Of a stretch of DNA of 64,000 nucleotides, positions 26,678 through 35,973 are shown in pieces. Made by a program: the position numbers and the translations under genes. The notes under the pieces are model-generated. The model was not told the DNA's origin. It saw nothing but the letters and a program-made list of their open reading frames with translations, and made no database searches. The DNA is from Geobacillus sp. 46C-IIa (lineage in GTDB: Bacteria > Bacillota > Bacilli > Bacillales > Anoxybacillaceae). Numbering within the stretch: position 1 is the stretch's first letter; each line of letters begins with the position of its first letter. The stretch lies in the NCBI RefSeq assembly GCF_014679505.1, contig NZ_CP061474.1, positions 1,890,001 through 1,954,000 of the forward strand, written 5' to 3'.

Positions 26678-26872
26678 TCATTTTCGTTGTTTATCTGACA
26701 TTGAGATGCCGGCGACACCCCAATGAGATTTCGGCACTTCTGACACGATCACCCGCACGTTTTCCTTTGGCGAGCCTAAAACAGCGCTGATTGTACCGGT
26801 TACTTCGCGAATCACTTCTTTAATCTTTTCTTCCGGCCTTCCTTCGAGCAGATGAATATGAACAATCGGCAT
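26678..26872 (-). CDS. dmpI: 4-oxalocrotonate tautomerase
   Basis: Converts 2-hydroxymuconate to 2-oxo-3-hexenedioate. The start is placed at 26872 rather than the ATG three codons earlier because the catalytic base must be an N-terminal proline (MPIVHIHLLEGR) and AAGGA lies eight bases before this ATG. Counting from that proline, Arg11 and Arg39 are in place as in Pseudomonas 4-OT, and Trp50 stands where that enzyme has Phe50. 64 codons, including the Met that is removed. Confidence 0.9.
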   Translation of the reverse strand: MPIVHIHLLEGRPEEKIKEVIREVTGTISAVLGSPKENVRVIVSEVPKSHWGVAGISMSDKQRK

Positions 26873-26888
26873 GCGGCTCATCCTTTCA

Positions 26889-27674
26889 TCAATCTGTCGA
26901 TCGGAACGAAACCGTTCCTAATTGGTCAAACTGGGCAAACACAACATCCCCTGCCACAAAACGGACAGCTTCCGTCATCGCTCCGGCTAAAATGATTTCC
27001 CCCGCTTTCAATCCTTTTCCTTTTCTGGACAACATGTTGGCCAGCATTGCAATCGCGTTGGCCGGATGCCCCAACACCGCCGCGCCAGCGCCGAACGCCT
27101 TCCCTTCACCGTTGATTGATAAACTCACTCCAAGCAAGTCGAGTTCAAGGGAGACGGGAGGAACGAGGCGGCTTCCGAATACGACTCTAGATGAGGAAGC
27201 GTTGTCGGCAATCACATCCGGCAAGGCAAACTCGAAGTTAGCATAGCGGCTATCGATAATTTCCAGCGCTGGGATGATATACTCCGTTGCCGCTAAAATG
27301 TCCGTCACGTCAATATTCGGCCCTTGGACATCCTCTTTTAAAATGAAGGCGATTTCCGCTTCCACCTTCGGATGGATCAGTTCGTTCATGGCCACCGTCC
27401 CTCCGTTAGGGACGACCATATAATCGAACACATACCCGTAGATCGGCTCGTTCACCCCCATTTGCGCCATTTTCGCAGCGCTCGTCAATCCCATTTTCGG
27501 GCCAATGATCCGATAGCCGTCTTCCTGTTTCATCGCCACGAGTTGTTCTTGTATAGCGTACGCTTCCTCGACCGTCATATTTGGATATTGGACTGTGAGG
27601 CGAACAATTTCTCTCTTCTCATGCTCAGCGTTCAGAAGCTCCATAGCGAGTTTTTCATAGTCAAGAGAAGTCAC
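26889..27674 (-). CDS. dmpH: 4-oxalocrotonate decarboxylase
   Basis: Decarboxylates 2-oxo-3-hexenedioate to 2-hydroxypenta-2,4-dienoate; in Pseudomonas it works as a complex with the hydratase. 261 residues. [20 protein letters not shown] is the DmpH form of the motif, distinct from the hydratase at 29616. Metal-binding acidic residues lie in [12 protein letters not shown] and in IIDSRYANF. Overlaps the aldolase gene by 4 bases. Confidence 0.88.
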   Translation of the reverse strand: MTSLDYEKLAMELLNAEHEKREIVRLTVQYPNMTVEEAYAIQEQLVAMKQEDGYRIIGPKMGLTSAAKMAQMGVNEPIYGYVFDYMVVPNGGTVAMNELIHPKVEAEIAFILKEDVQGPNIDVTDILAATEYIIPALEIIDSRYANFEFALPDVIADNASSSRVVFGSRLVPPVSLELDLLGVSLSINGEGKAFGAGAAVLGHPANAIAMLANMLSRKGKGLKAGEIILAGAMTEAVRFVAGDVVFAQFDQLGTVSFRSTD

Positions 27675-28702
27675 CGTACTCCCCCCTCTCCTACAGCAGC
27701 TTTTGGACGCGCCATTTCCGCAGCGACATCGACGATCATATCTTCTTGGCCGCCGACAACCTTTCGCCGGCCGAGTTCAATTAAAATATCGCGAGCATCG
27801 AGGCCAAACATTTGGGCGGCGCGCTGCGCGTGAAGAAGGAAGCTTGAATAGACGCCGGCATATCCGAGTGTCAAACTGTCACGCGTAATCTCCTGAGCTT
27901 TTGGCAAGATCGGCGCCACAAGCTGCTCGGCTAAATCCATCATTTTATACAAATCAATGCCGGTCGGAATGCCCATCCGATCCAACACCGCGACAAGCAC
28001 TTCCGTCTGCGTGTTGCCAGCGCCAGCCCCCAGGCAGCGAACACTGCCGTCAACGCGCGTCGCTCCTTCCTCAATCGCGGCCAATGTATTGGCCATCGCC
28101 AATGATAAATTGTTATGAGCGTGAAAACCGACTTCAATTTCAAGGCTTTCCCTTAATGCACGAACGCGCTCTTTCACTTCATGCGGCAAGAGAGCACCGG
28201 CTGAATCGACGACATAGACGACGTCCGCCCCGTAGCTTTCCATAAGCTGCGCTTGATGAACAAGCACCTCGACAGGCGCCATATGCGCCATCATTAAAAA
28301 CCCGACCGTTTCCATACCAAGCTCTTTTGCCGCGGCAATATGCTGGGCCGAAATATCCGCTTCCGTCACATGGGTCGCGATGCGTGCCATTTTCGCTCCT
28401 AAGCGGGCGGCCTGTTTCAATTCCTTGACCGTCCCGATGCCTGGAAGAAGAAGCACCGCAATTTTGGCCTGCCGGCAAACCGCCACAGCTGTTTCAATCA
28501 GCTCAAATTCATCGGTCCGCGACAAGCCATACTGCAGCGAAGATCCCCCCAAACCGTCTCCATGTGACACTTCAATATACGGAACGTTCGCTTCATCGAG
28601 CGCTTTGGCGATCGTGGCCACTTGTTTTGTTGTATATTGGTGGGCGATGGCATGGCTGCCGTCGCGCAATGCCACTTCTGTAATGGTAATGGCTCGCTTC
28701 AT
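27671..28702 (-). CDS. dmpG: 4-hydroxy-2-oxovalerate aldolase
   Basis: Splits 4-hydroxy-2-oxovalerate into pyruvate and acetaldehyde; acetaldehyde is channelled to the partner dehydrogenase encoded just upstream. 343 residues: an HMGL-like TIM barrel with ALRDGSHA at the N-terminus, the metal-binding [12 protein letters not shown] segment near 200, and a C-terminal communication domain with [19 protein letters not shown] overlap with the dehydrogenase gene fits obligate complex formation. Confidence 0.93.
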   Translation of the reverse strand: MKRAITITEVALRDGSHAIAHQYTTKQVATIAKALDEANVPYIEVSHGDGLGGSSLQYGLSRTDEFELIETAVAVCRQAKIAVLLLPGIGTVKELKQAARLGAKMARIATHVTEADISAQHIAAAKELGMETVGFLMMAHMAPVEVLVHQAQLMESYGADVVYVVDSAGALLPHEVKERVRALRESLEIEVGFHAHNNLSLAMANTLAAIEEGATRVDGSVRCLGAGAGNTQTEVLVAVLDRMGIPTGIDLYKMMDLAEQLVAPILPKAQEITRDSLTLGYAGVYSSFLLHAQRAAQMFGLDARDILIELGRRKVVGGQEDMIVDVAAEMARPKAAVGEGGVR

Positions 28703-29598
28703 CGTTTCCCCTCCTCAGCCAACAACTTCGACAATCGATGTTTCGCCACTTCCTCCGCCACTTTCACCGCAGCGGCGGTCATAATATCCAAGTTTCCAGC
28801 GTACTTCGGCAAATAATCACCAGCTCCTTCCACTTCAACCATGACCGTCACCTTATTTCCTTCAATGATCGGACTCGTGCGCAGCCGATAGCCGGGAACG
28901 TACGAGCGGATCGTTTCTACCATTTCCTCGATCGAGTCGCAAATTTCCCGCGCCGCTGCTTTCTTCCCTTCGACAAGTGCGTATATTGTGTTTCTCATCA
29001 AAATGGGCGGTTCAGCCGGGTTGAGAATAATGATGGCTTTTCCGCGCTTCGCCCCGCCGATTTTTTCGAGCCCTCGAGCAGTCGTTTCCGTAAATTCATC
29101 AATGTTCGCTCTTGTTCCCGGCCCTGCACTTTTGCTTGAAATCGTCGCGACAATTTCAGCGTAAGCAACCGGCTGCACGCGCCCAATGGCGTGGACAATC
29201 GGAATCGTCGCCTGTCCACCGCATGTGATGAAGTTAATGTTGGTCTCTTCCAAATGTTCAGTTAAGTTGACAGGCGGCACAACAAACGGTCCAACGGCCG
29301 CCGGTGTCAAATCAAAGACGACCTTCCCGGCCCGCTTCAACAGTTTGGCATGACGGATGTGCGCTTTCGCCGACGTCGCGTCAAAGACGAAATCAGCCCA
29401 TTCTGGGTGTTCTAAAAACGCCTGGATGCCGCTGTCAATGACGCGATACCCTTTCTCTCTCGCCATACGCAGCCCTTCCGACTGCGGATCGATCCCGATC
29501 ACCGTCGTCAACTGCAACATATCCGAACGCTCGAGTTTCAACATCAAGTCGGTCCCGATATTTCCAGAACCAAGAATCGCTACATTGATCTTCTCCAC
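28699..29598 (-). CDS. dmpF: Acetaldehyde dehydrogenase (acylating)
   Basis: Oxidises acetaldehyde to acetyl-CoA with NAD+ and CoA. 299 residues: Rossmann motif [14 protein letters not shown] at the N-terminus, catalytic C126 in [12 protein letters not shown], and the [15 protein letters not shown] segment typical of the DmpF/MhpF family. Follows the hydratase gene by 17 bases and overlaps the aldolase gene. Confidence 0.94.
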   Translation of the reverse strand: MEKINVAILGSGNIGTDLMLKLERSDMLQLTTVIGIDPQSEGLRMAREKGYRVIDSGIQAFLEHPEWADFVFDATSAKAHIRHAKLLKRAGKVVFDLTPAAVGPFVVPPVNLTEHLEETNINFITCGGQATIPIVHAIGRVQPVAYAEIVATISSKSAGPGTRANIDEFTETTARGLEKIGGAKRGKAIIILNPAEPPILMRNTIYALVEGKKAAAREICDSIEEMVETIRSYVPGYRLRTSPIIEGNKVTVMVEVEGAGDYLPKYAGNLDIMTAAAVKVAEEVAKHRLSKLLAEEGKR

Positions 29599-29615
29599 GG
29601 TCTCTCCTCCCTTGC

Positions 29616-30398
29616 TTATGGCGCAAACTGGATCCGCACTTCCCCCAAATGGGCGAAGCGGGCGGAAAACCCATCGCCAGGCTCGGCGCTGACCGCTGCC
29701 GACAAGGCCCCGGACAAGATAACTTCCCCCGCCTTCAGCTCTTTTCCATATTCATAGAGCTTGTTCGCCAGCCAGGCGACGCAAAAAGCAGGGTGGTTGA
29801 GCGCCGCGGCTCCGACTCCAGTGTTGGCCAGCTTACCGTTTCGGTAGAGCGCCATGCCGATTTGCGCGGCATCAACGGCATGGACAGGCAACCGTTTTTC
29901 CCCCAAAACGTAAAGTCCCGATGAAGCGTTATCGGCGATTGTATCTTCAAGACGGATGTTCCAATCGGCAATGCGGCTGTCAACGATCTCCAGTGCCGGA
30001 ACGATATAATCCGTCGCCAGCAGCACGTCAATGACAGTCACGCGCGGGCCAACTAAGTCACGTTTTAAGACAAACGCAATTTCTGCTTCCACCTTTGGCT
30101 GCAGCACCCGCTCCCACGAAACAACCCCGCCGTTTTCCACCGCCATATCATCAAGCAAATGGCCGTAATCCGGTTGGTCAACCCCAAGCAGCTGCTGCAT
30201 CGCCTTAGAGGTCAATCCGATTTTCTTGCCGACAATCCGTCGACCTTCTTTTTCTTTTTGTTCGATTGTCCGAAGTTGAATTTGATAAGCGTCGTGAACC
30301 GTCAATGCAGAATCCATGGCGGTAAGAGGAGCGAGAGGCTGTCTCTCCCGCTCCGCAGCCAGCAGCTGCTGTGCATAATCGTCCCACTTCTTCACCAT
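29616..30398 (-). CDS. dmpE: 2-oxopent-4-enoate hydratase
   Basis: Adds water to 2-hydroxypenta-2,4-dienoate to give 4-hydroxy-2-oxovalerate. 260 residues from the ATG at 30398, with GAGGTGAT in front. [20 protein letters not shown] is the DmpE form of the family motif. It is a sister of the decarboxylase at 26889, with which the family forms a complex. [13 protein letters not shown] supplies the metal site. Confidence 0.9.
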   Translation of the reverse strand: MVKKWDDYAQQLLAAERERQPLAPLTAMDSALTVHDAYQIQLRTIEQKEKEGRRIVGKKIGLTSKAMQQLLGVDQPDYGHLLDDMAVENGGVVSWERVLQPKVEAEIAFVLKRDLVGPRVTVIDVLLATDYIVPALEIVDSRIADWNIRLEDTIADNASSGLYVLGEKRLPVHAVDAAQIGMALYRNGKLANTGVGAAALNHPAFCVAWLANKLYEYGKELKAGEVILSGALSAAVSAEPGDGFSARFAHLGEVRIQFAP

Positions 30399-30422
30399 TA
30401 TCACCTCTTTCATCCATCGCAG

Positions 30423-31898
30423 CTAAAGCTTAATGCAAATGTTCGTCAACTCGCTGTAAAACTCAAAGCTATGCATGCCTCCTTCACGCCCAATGCCGCT
30501 TTGTTTCATGCCTCCGAATGGCGTGCGCAAATCTCGCAAAAACCACGTATTGACCCAAACGATTCCCGCTTCAATGCGCGCCGCTACCCGATGCGCCCGA
30601 CGCAAATCATTCGTCCAAATCGTTGCGCTCAACCCGTAGTGTGTGTCGTTTGCTTGGGCGATCACTTCTTCTTCTTCGTCAAACGGCATGACAGTGACAA
30701 CTGGGCCAAACACTTCCTCTCGGACAATGCGGCAGTTGCGATGAACGCCAACGATGATCGTCGGTTCGAGGTAATATCCTTGATCCAACCCGTCCGGCCG
30801 CTTTCCGCCTGTTAAAATGCGCCCGCCTTCCTCCTTTGCCAGCTCGATGTAGCCCATCACTCGCTCGTAATGTTCTTCGCTGATGAGCGCGCCGACATTT
30901 GTTTTCGGATCAAACGGATCGCCAACAACGAGTTCTTTCGTTTTTGCCACAAACTTTTGCAAAAATTGTTTATAAATCGACCGTTCCACATAAATTCTCG
31001 ACCCGCAGAGACACACTTCTCCTTGGTTCATAAAACTCGATTTCAACGTCGTCTCGATCGCTTCGTCCAAATCCGCATCGGCGAAAATGATGTTCGGATT
31101 TTTCCCTCCCAACTCGTAAGACAGCTTTTTCAACGATTTCGCCGCCGCTGCCATAATGACTTTTCCTGTTGTTGTCTCTCCTGTGAACGTAATGGCGTCA
31201 ACATCCGGGTGCTCGGTCAACGCTGATCCCGCGGAATCCGGTCCAAACCCATGAACGACATTTACAACACCATCCGGCACCCCGGCTTCTTTGCAAATTT
31301 CCGCCAATACGGTTGCGGTGAGTGGCGTCCATTCCGCCGGCTTAATGACGGCTGTATTCCCAGCGGCCAAACACGGGGCGAGCTTCCACGTTAACAACAG
31401 TAACGGCAAATTCCATGGATTGATCAACCCGACGACCCCAACCGGTCGGCGGATCGAATAGTTGATGGCCACCTCGTCCGTCTGATACGCTTCCGTGCCG
31501 ACCGAACGCAAGTAGTCGGCGAAAAAGTGAAAGTTATACGCCGCCCGCGGAATATCCAACGTGAGGGAGAGCGAATATGGCTTTCCCGTATCAAGCGACT
31601 CGAGGCGAGCCAGTTCCTCTTTGCGCTCTAAAATGAGATCACCGATACGCCGCAAAACCGCGATCCGCTCCCCAGTCGTCATCCGCTTCCATGGACCATC
31701 CAGCGCTCTTCTTGCAGCGGCCACTGCCAGGTCAATCTCTTCTTTCCCCCCTTCGCAGACGGTGCCGATCACTTCCCCCGTGGCGGGATTGATATTTGGA
31801 AACGTCTTGCCGCTTTGCGAAGGCAAAAACCGCCCGTTGATGAAATGTTGGCAGTCAAACGCTTTCACTTTCTCAAGAGCGATCACTTCGGTTTTCAT
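30423..31898 (-). CDS. dmpC: 2-hydroxymuconate-6-semialdehyde dehydrogenase
   Basis: Oxidises 2-hydroxymuconic semialdehyde to 2-hydroxymuconate, committing carbon to the oxalocrotonate branch. 491 residues: FINGRFLPSQSGKTF, NPWNLPLLLLTWKLAPCLAA, glycine motif ITFTGETTTGKVI, catalytic Glu in SYELGGKNPN and Cys in NQGEVCLCG, end FGGMKQSGIGREGG. GAAGGAGG precedes the start. First gene of the meta-cleavage operon; the composite operator lies just upstream. Confidence 0.92.
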   Translation of the reverse strand: MKTEVIALEKVKAFDCQHFINGRFLPSQSGKTFPNINPATGEVIGTVCEGGKEEIDLAVAAARRALDGPWKRMTTGERIAVLRRIGDLILERKEELARLESLDTGKPYSLSLTLDIPRAAYNFHFFADYLRSVGTEAYQTDEVAINYSIRRPVGVVGLINPWNLPLLLLTWKLAPCLAAGNTAVIKPAEWTPLTATVLAEICKEAGVPDGVVNVVHGFGPDSAGSALTEHPDVDAITFTGETTTGKVIMAAAAKSLKKLSYELGGKNPNIIFADADLDEAIETTLKSSFMNQGEVCLCGSRIYVERSIYKQFLQKFVAKTKELVVGDPFDPKTNVGALISEEHYERVMGYIELAKEEGGRILTGGKRPDGLDQGYYLEPTIIVGVHRNCRIVREEVFGPVVTVMPFDEEEEVIAQANDTHYGLSATIWTNDLRRAHRVAARIEAGIVWVNTWFLRDLRTPFGGMKQSGIGREGGMHSFEFYSELTNICIKL

Positions 31899-31970
31899 TC
31901 ATGATTTCCTCCTTCGTCAAGAACATAGAAATCAAAAAATTAGAAATCTCTTATACTCATCATAATAACT

Positions 31971-32012
31971 TATCGTCCCATATACAACATCATTGTTCTT
32001 ATATATGAAACA
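31971..32012 (-). promoter_or_regulatory. Composite IclR-type operator of the meta-cleavage operon
   Basis: On the plus strand GTCCCATATACAAC (from 31975) is followed 23 bp later by TTGTTCTTATATATGAAACA (31993-32012). The first half matches the module A copy (GTCCCATATA) and the second matches the liv2 copy (ATATGAAAC). It is about 75 bases upstream of the dehydrogenase start on the minus strand. Confidence 0.6.
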
Positions 32013-32071
32013 ATAAAAAATTTTTTATTTTTACTTTCAAAATATCTGAAAAATTCTATTTGTATGTTATG

Positions 32072-32103
32072 ATATAAGAGATATTGTTCTTTCATATGAA
32101 ACC
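32072..32103 (+). promoter_or_regulatory. Composite operator before iclR3
   Basis: ATATAAGAG at 32072 and TTGTTCTTTCATATGAAACC at 32084-32103, with 22 bp between the two ATAT cores. The second element matches the copy at 31993 at 18 of 20 positions and contains the palindrome TTTCATATGAAA. It lies directly before the iclR3 start, so autoregulation is likely. Confidence 0.6.
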
Positions 32104-32124
32104 ATGAAAAAGGAGATAGATTCG

Positions 32125-32922
32125 ATGGCACGCACTGCAGAAGACTATTTGCTTTCATCCGTCAAAAATGCTCTCCGCATTTTGCGTAGCTTCTCCTTGG
32201 ATGAACCGGAGAAAAAAGTGACGGAATTAGCCTCTTCCCTTGGATTGTCAAAAAGCACAGTCAGCCGTCTTCTTCACACATTGGCCAGCGAAGGGTTCGT
32301 CACGAAAGATCCGGAAACGCAAAAATATCGGCTTGGCTTGACCATTTTGCAACTGAACACGGTGTTGACATCCCATCTAGAAATCAACCGGGAAGCGCAG
32401 CCAATACTAGAAAAGTTAGTCGATGACTTGGAAGAAACAGCTCACCTTGCTATGCTTGACGACCAGAGCGTGATCTACATCCATCGGGTCGAAAGCCGGC
32501 AGCCTGTTCAAGCTCTTTCACACGTCGGTCGACGAAACCCGCTTCATTGCACAAGCTCAGGCAAAGTGTTGCTTGCCCATCAAAAAGAGGAGGACATTGA
32601 GGCATACATCCAGCATGGATTGACCCAATTCACGTTGAACACGATGACGGATCCCCGCGTGTTGCGCGAGGCATTGCACGCCGTTCGACGTCAAGGCTAT
32701 GCCATCAGCATCGAGGAACTCCGTGAAGGGGTCGCTTCCATCGCGGTGCCGATTCGCGACTACACCGGAAAAGTCGCCTACGCACTCAGCGTGATCGGAC
32801 CAGTTCACCGCTTTCATCCATACAATCCTGGGGTCATCGCCAAAGTGAAACGCGCGGCGAATGAGATTTCGGAAAAACTCGGCTACTGGCCGCCGCCCTC
32901 GTCAACGAGGCAGCTGACATAA
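32125..32922 (+). CDS. IclR-family transcriptional regulator 3
   Basis: 265 residues from the ATG at 32125, which has AAGGAG nine bases upstream; an ATG seven codons earlier lies before that site. Helix-turn-helix KVTELASSLGLSKSTVSRLL; effector domain VQALSHVGRRNPLHCTSSGK and GYAISIEELREGVASIAVP. Divergent from the meta-cleavage operon and followed by the ACMSD-like decarboxylase gene, so it is the probable regulator of this pathway. Two candidate operator copies lie in the divergent gap. Confidence 0.92.
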   Translation: MARTAEDYLLSSVKNALRILRSFSLDEPEKKVTELASSLGLSKSTVSRLLHTLASEGFVTKDPETQKYRLGLTILQLNTVLTSHLEINREAQPILEKLVDDLEETAHLAMLDDQSVIYIHRVESRQPVQALSHVGRRNPLHCTSSGKVLLAHQKEEDIEAYIQHGLTQFTLNTMTDPRVLREALHAVRRQGYAISIEELREGVASIAVPIRDYTGKVAYALSVIGPVHRFHPYNPGVIAKVKRAANEISEKLGYWPPPSSTRQLT

Positions 32923-33081
32923 TGATCTAGAGAGCCGGTGATTTAACAGAGAAAACGCTCCAATAAAAGACTTTCTCTAATTGAAAAACAGCGCAGAAAA
33001 AGCCTTTGGTTGCATTCACGAACCGATGATTTTCAAGAGATCGTTGTTTTTCACCAACTTTTCTAGAAAGGAGAAAAAGCA

Positions 33082-34020
33082 ATGGAAAAATGTTTTGATG
33101 TCCATACGCATTTCATTCCACCCGAAGTGATACAGTGGCTGAAAGAAGAACAAACTCACGTCCCTGTTCATTGGGATGACAAGGAAAAGATGTTGACCAT
33201 CAACCATCAGTGGGGGTTTCGCCTAAAGGAGGAATTCATCGATCTACCTGCTTATCTTGAGGCGCAGCGGCGGGCGGGCGTCTCCCATTCGCTCCTCTCT
33301 CCCATTCCGCAGTTGTTTTTATATGACGTGGAAACCGCCGTCACCGCCGAATTGGCGCGCCTTTATAACGATGCACTGCGGCGCTTGGCCTCAATCCATC
33401 CTGATCGCTTGTCGGCCTTGGCGACCGTGCCGCTCAACGCCCCAGAACAGGCGGCTTTAGAATTGCGGCGAGCGATGAAAAACGGGTTAAAAGGGGCAAT
33501 CATCGGCCCATCTGTCGGGCAGAAGCTCCTCACCAACGAGTCATTTATTCCATTTTGGGAAGAAGCAGATACGCTAGGCGCCATTCTGTTCATTCATCCG
33601 CTTCTTTGCGACGACCCACGCCTGAGAGGACGACGAATGACGAATTTGATTGGCGTCCCTTGGGAAACGACCGTTTGCGCTGCTGACTTGCTGCTTGGCG
33701 GCTGGCTCGATCGCTACCCGCACGTCCGCATTTTGTTGGCCCATGGCGGCGGCTTTCTTCCCTATCAAATCGGACGGCTACAGAAAGGGTATGACGTATG
33801 GCGACCGGTGGCATCTTCACTGCAAGCCCCGCCGCTCGACTATTTGCGCCGCTTTTGGTTTGACACCGTTCTTTGGGACAGCCGAGCGCTCGAACTGTTG
33901 ATCGATCTCGTCGGTCAAGAGCGAGTGTTGCCAGGATCGGATTTTCCGTTTGACTTATCGCAATGGCCGCCTGTGCAACCAAGCCTCGAATCCATCCAAG
34001 CTTTCTTAGACTTGCCATAA
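33082..34020 (+). CDS. ACMSD-like amidohydrolase, probable 5-carboxy-2-hydroxymuconate-6-semialdehyde decarboxylase
   Basis: Amidohydrolase_2 family, 312 residues. Zinc-site residues: VHTHFIP at the N-terminus, LFIHPLL, LLAHGGG near 225 and the final Asp in LPGSDFPFD. The family contains non-oxidative decarboxylases such as ACMSD and, in the Paenibacillus protocatechuate 2,3-cleavage pathway, PraH, which turns the LigB-type product into 2-hydroxymuconic semialdehyde. That role closes the gap between the dioxygenase at 25805 and the dehydrogenase at 30423. A resorcylate-type decarboxylase is the alternative. GAAAGGAG precedes the ATG. The stop codon directly abuts the group II intron. Confidence 0.78.
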   Translation: MEKCFDVHTHFIPPEVIQWLKEEQTHVPVHWDDKEKMLTINHQWGFRLKEEFIDLPAYLEAQRRAGVSHSLLSPIPQLFLYDVETAVTAELARLYNDALRRLASIHPDRLSALATVPLNAPEQAALELRRAMKNGLKGAIIGPSVGQKLLTNESFIPFWEEADTLGAILFIHPLLCDDPRLRGRRMTNLIGVPWETTVCAADLLLGGWLDRYPHVRILLAHGGGFLPYQIGRLQKGYDVWRPVASSLQAPPLDYLRRFWFDTVLWDSRALELLIDLVGQERVLPGSDFPFDLSQWPPVQPSLESIQAFLDLP

Positions 34021-34021
34021 C

Positions 34022-35915
34022 ATCGAGTAGGAGGGGGCGGCTAACCCCCGTCCCCTCACACCACCTAGCATGCGGGTCCGCACTAGGCGGTTCGTCAACC
34101 TTGACGGAGCTTGAAATATCGTTGCGTCAAACTCTTGAGTCCTTGAGCGGTCCAGTATGTCTTGCCCAGGGCTTGGTGGAGTTGCGGCGTTTTCGTTGTT
34201 CGCCAAGCTCCTTTTCGGGTATTGGCGATCTCCATCACCGCTGTCTCCTTCAGTCCCAGCGCCCTTAACTCACGGATTCTGGTTCTGACCCGTTTCCATT
34301 GATGCCATTGACAGAGTCGAAGCCTCCTCCGAATCCATCCTTCGATGTTCTGAAGGATAGACGGGGTTTCGACGAGCCGAAAGTACCCGATCCATCCCAT
34401 GACGTATTGATTGACGCGATGAATTCGTTCTGTCATCGATGTGCTCCAGTTTGGGTTGGTCAGCTGTCGAATCCGTTGTTTCAGACGTTGAATCGACCTT
34501 GGGGCGAGCCGGATTCGCGCTTTTCGTTCCGGTGTGAAGCTAAACCCCAGAAAGGCCCGTTTCCACGGGCGGTCCACCGCACTTTTCTCCTCATTTACTT
34601 TGAGTTTGAGCGTTTTCTCCAAGAACCGTTGAATGCTTTGTTTTACCCGTTGTCCTGCCCGCAGACTTTTCACATAGATGTTGCAGTCATCTGCGTAACG
34701 GCAGAATTTCAATCCTCGCTTCTCCAATTCCTTGTCTAAATCATCGAGAAGGATGTTCGCCAGCAGGGGGCTGAGGGGACCGCCTTGCGGCGTCCCTTCC
34801 TCCGTCTGCACCTTCACTCCTCCCGTCATAACGCCGGCTTGCAGGTAGGCACGGATCAGTTTCAGCACACGTTTATCCTTGACTTTTCGGGCTACCCGGC
34901 TCATCAGGATGTCATGATTGACACGGTCAAAGAACTTTTCTAGATCTATGTCAACCACGTACCGATACCCTTCCTGGATGTAGCCTTGCGCTTGCCGCAC
35001 GGCATCATGGGCGTTGCGGTCCGGACGGAATCCGAAGCTGGAAGGGGAGAAGTCTGGATCGAAAATGGGTGTGAGTTCTTGAAGAATGGCTTGTTGGATC
35101 AGCCGGTCCACCACGGTGGGAATGCCTAGCTGCCGTGTGCCGCCGTTGGGTTTCGGGATTTCGACCCTGCGGACAGGCGCCGGCCGGTAGGTTCCCGCCA
35201 AGAGTTGGGCGCGGATCGTGCTCCAGTGAGCGCGGACGTAATCACGGAGTTGATCGGTTGATACTCCGTCGATTCCCGGTGCTCCTTGGTTCGCTTCGAC
35301 CCGTTTGAGCGCCGTGATAAGGTTGTCTCTCGCTAAGATGCGTTCCAACAAAGCCATCGTGATCTTCTCCTTCCGCGGGATGAGATTCAGGTCTTGCCGG
35401 GTTGCGCTCAGCCCTCGACCGGAGGCCCTCCAGGCTTCACCCTTGCTTCCTCCGATGAGTTCCGAAAGGAATTCTGCTTCGACACGCAACATCTCGAAAG
35501 AGTCTGATTCATCCCTGAGTTGACGTTCGGCCCTTCCTGTTTCAGGCGTCCCTTACTCCAGTACTATGGCCTCTGCTGACTCCTGTACGTTCAGCAGAGC
35601 CTTTCGACTCTGGTTGCCATCTTCAGAAGGCATGTCGTACAGGCCTCCCCGGATAAGGATGGACACTTTCCACTCATGCACCTGCCCAATCTACCTCCAC
35701 AGCCCTTGGCGGCTTAGGACTTCGTCTTGTTCCGCAGACTCGTCCGACTATGGCGGCCTCCCATTGGGTTCGTGTACCTCAGGTCAAGTGTTTGCCTCCA
35801 GCTTCCTTCAGATTCCACCTCGCGGTGGACACCCTTGCCTTCAGCTAACGGTAGGCGCTCGCCAGCCCCCGTTCGGGACTTTCACCCTATAGCGTCGCAC
35901 CCATGCCGGGCGTAC
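34022..35915 (-). mobile_element. Group IIC intron, antisense to its flanking gene
   Basis: 1.89 kb on the minus strand. The 5' end is GTACGCCCGGCATGGGTGCG at 35915; most group II introns begin GTGYG. 35358-35915 carries the 5' ribozyme domains. Domain V is clear at 34060-34091: CCGCCTAG pairs with CTAGGTGG, then TGCG with CGCA, closing a GACC loop, with a two-base bulge. Domain VI fills 34022-34055 and ends CTACTCGAT. The 5' junction follows TTTTCC of a terminator stem (35924-35954), the target preference of class C introns. It lies one base past the amidohydrolase stop. Junctions are certain to within a base or two. Confidence 0.85.
34095..35357 (-). CDS. ltrA: Group II intron reverse transcriptase/maturase (GsI-IIC type)
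   Basis: 420 residues from the ATG at 35357 (GGAAGGAGAAGATCACG in front). RT motifs: LEKFFDRVNHD in domain 2-3, GTPQGGPLSPLLANILL, and the catalytic CRYADDCNIYV with YADD. The maturase X domain (RIHRVNQYVMGWIGYFRL) and a short basic C-terminus follow; there is no endonuclease domain, as in IIC introns. I recognise it as very similar to the G. stearothermophilus GsI-IIC reverse transcriptase. It appears intact, so the intron is probably mobile. Confidence 0.96.
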   Translation of the reverse strand: MALLERILARDNLITALKRVEANQGAPGIDGVSTDQLRDYVRAHWSTIRAQLLAGTYRPAPVRRVEIPKPNGGTRQLGIPTVVDRLIQQAILQELTPIFDPDFSPSSFGFRPDRNAHDAVRQAQGYIQEGYRYVVDIDLEKFFDRVNHDILMSRVARKVKDKRVLKLIRAYLQAGVMTGGVKVQTEEGTPQGGPLSPLLANILLDDLDKELEKRGLKFCRYADDCNIYVKSLRAGQRVKQSIQRFLEKTLKLKVNEEKSAVDRPWKRAFLGFSFTPERKARIRLAPRSIQRLKQRIRQLTNPNWSTSMTERIHRVNQYVMGWIGYFRLVETPSILQNIEGWIRRRLRLCQWHQWKRVRTRIRELRALGLKETAVMEIANTRKGAWRTTKTPQLHQALGKTYWTAQGLKSLTQRYFKLRQG

Positions 35916-35954
35916 GGAAAACCAAAGGGGACGGATGTTCATCTCGTCCCCTTT
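35916..35954. terminator. Bidirectional terminator used as the intron target
   Basis: AAAGGGGACG (35924-35933) pairs perfectly with CGTCCCCTTT (35945-35954). On the minus strand it follows the unknown module B gene and runs into GGTTTTCC, where the intron begins. On the plus strand it must once have been the terminator of the amidohydrolase gene, now 1.9 kb away because of the intron. Confidence 0.85.
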
Positions 35955-35973
35955 GCTTGCGGCTATGCGCCGT

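Noticed and set aside
32940..32985. Weak stem AGAGAAA/TTTCTCT after iclR3 as a terminator
   Set aside because: Only seven A/T-rich pairs with a long loop and no T run; iclR3 and the amidohydrolase gene may be co-transcribed.
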